Assembly (NCBI GenBank): GCA_946187475.1
Contig: CAMHRJ010000161.1
Coordinates: forward strand, 1-5,701
DNA: 5,701 bases
Direction: 5' to 3'
From: an uncultured Clostridia bacterium
GTDB taxonomy: Bacteria > Bacillota > Clostridia > Oscillospirales > Oscillospiraceae
Shown: positions 5,588 to 5,701 of the stretch, in pieces
Position numbering within the stretch: the stretch's first letter is position 1
Layout of the letters: each line of letters starts with the position of its first letter
Notes under the pieces: generated by a model
Told to the model about the DNA's origin: nothing
The model's input: only the letters and a program-made list of their open reading frames with translations
The model's database searches: none
Program-made: the position numbers and the translations under genes

Positions 5588-5701
5588 ACGGCTGTTGGCG
5601 CTGAATCTCGCGCTGCTTCTGCTGCTGACGCTCCTGCCGATCACGGCACTGGCGGCGGAGCTGACCCCGGGCGAGACAGTTACCTACACCATCGAAAACA
5701 A
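5565..5701 (+). CDS. Secreted protein, N-terminus only (cut by right edge)
   Basis: ATG 5565 opens a frame that runs to the window end (45 complete codons plus 2 nt) with no stop. The product begins with a textbook Sec signal peptide: MREKTSGKR, the leucine-rich core LALNLALLLLLTLLP (about 11-25), and cleavage after ITALA-30. The mature protein would start AELTPGETVTYTIEN, an extracellular beta-rich style. The signal resembles that of the Ig-like protein upstream (LLPTAALA against LLPITALA). The start is supported by GGGAGG at 7-nt spacing. The first 23 nt overlap the ligase gene, so the two should be co-transcribed and translationally coupled. The mature domain lies outside the window, so no function is assigned; a surface protein modified by, or working with, the ligase is a reasonable inference. 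Confidence 0.8.
   Translation, partial: MREKTSGKRLLALNLALLLLLTLLPITALAAELTPGETVTYTIEN

Overview
The window is GC-rich and has Gram-positive traits: strong Shine-Dalgarno sites, lysine/arginine-initiated signal peptides ending in A-x-A, tandem bacterial Ig-like domains, and GTAG-headed REP palindromes of the (GTAG)GGGAGGGGC type. The best guess is a high-GC gut member of the Clostridia (Oscillospiraceae-like). This assignment is an inference from style, not from a marker gene.

Layout, all genes on the + strand. (1) 1-984 is the C-terminal 327 residues of a fumarate-reductase/flavocytochrome-c type FAD flavoprotein, cut by the left edge, followed by an intrinsic terminator (1007-1039). (2) 985-1547 is about 560 bp with no credible gene. 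It holds the terminator, an imperfect palindrome, a 59-nt stretch with no G, three DnaA-box-like 9-mers spaced exactly 31 bp apart, a BIME-like pair of inverted REP palindromes, and a promoter. (3) 1548-4085 is an 845-residue secreted protein: signal peptide, putative beta-solenoid, then five tandem Ig-like domains, with no visible cell-wall anchor. It ends at a strong terminator (4099-4132). (4) A new promoter (TTGCAA-17-TATAAT) drives a 12-TM O-antigen ligase/polymerase-family protein starting at TTG (4244 or 4241). Its last 23 nt overlap (5) the start of another secreted protein (5565 onwards), cut by the right edge.

The flavoprotein is an anaerobic-respiration type enzyme and its coding style differs strongly from the rest (its first 60 codons all end in G or C). 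The two units to its right concern the cell surface: a secreted adhesin-like protein, and a transcription unit that couples a glycan ligase-family membrane enzyme to an exported protein. The most notable items are the phased DnaA-box-like array, the GTAG REP pair, and the overlapping ligase/secreted-protein pair, which may be an enzyme and its target. No complete new defence or mobile system is visible.
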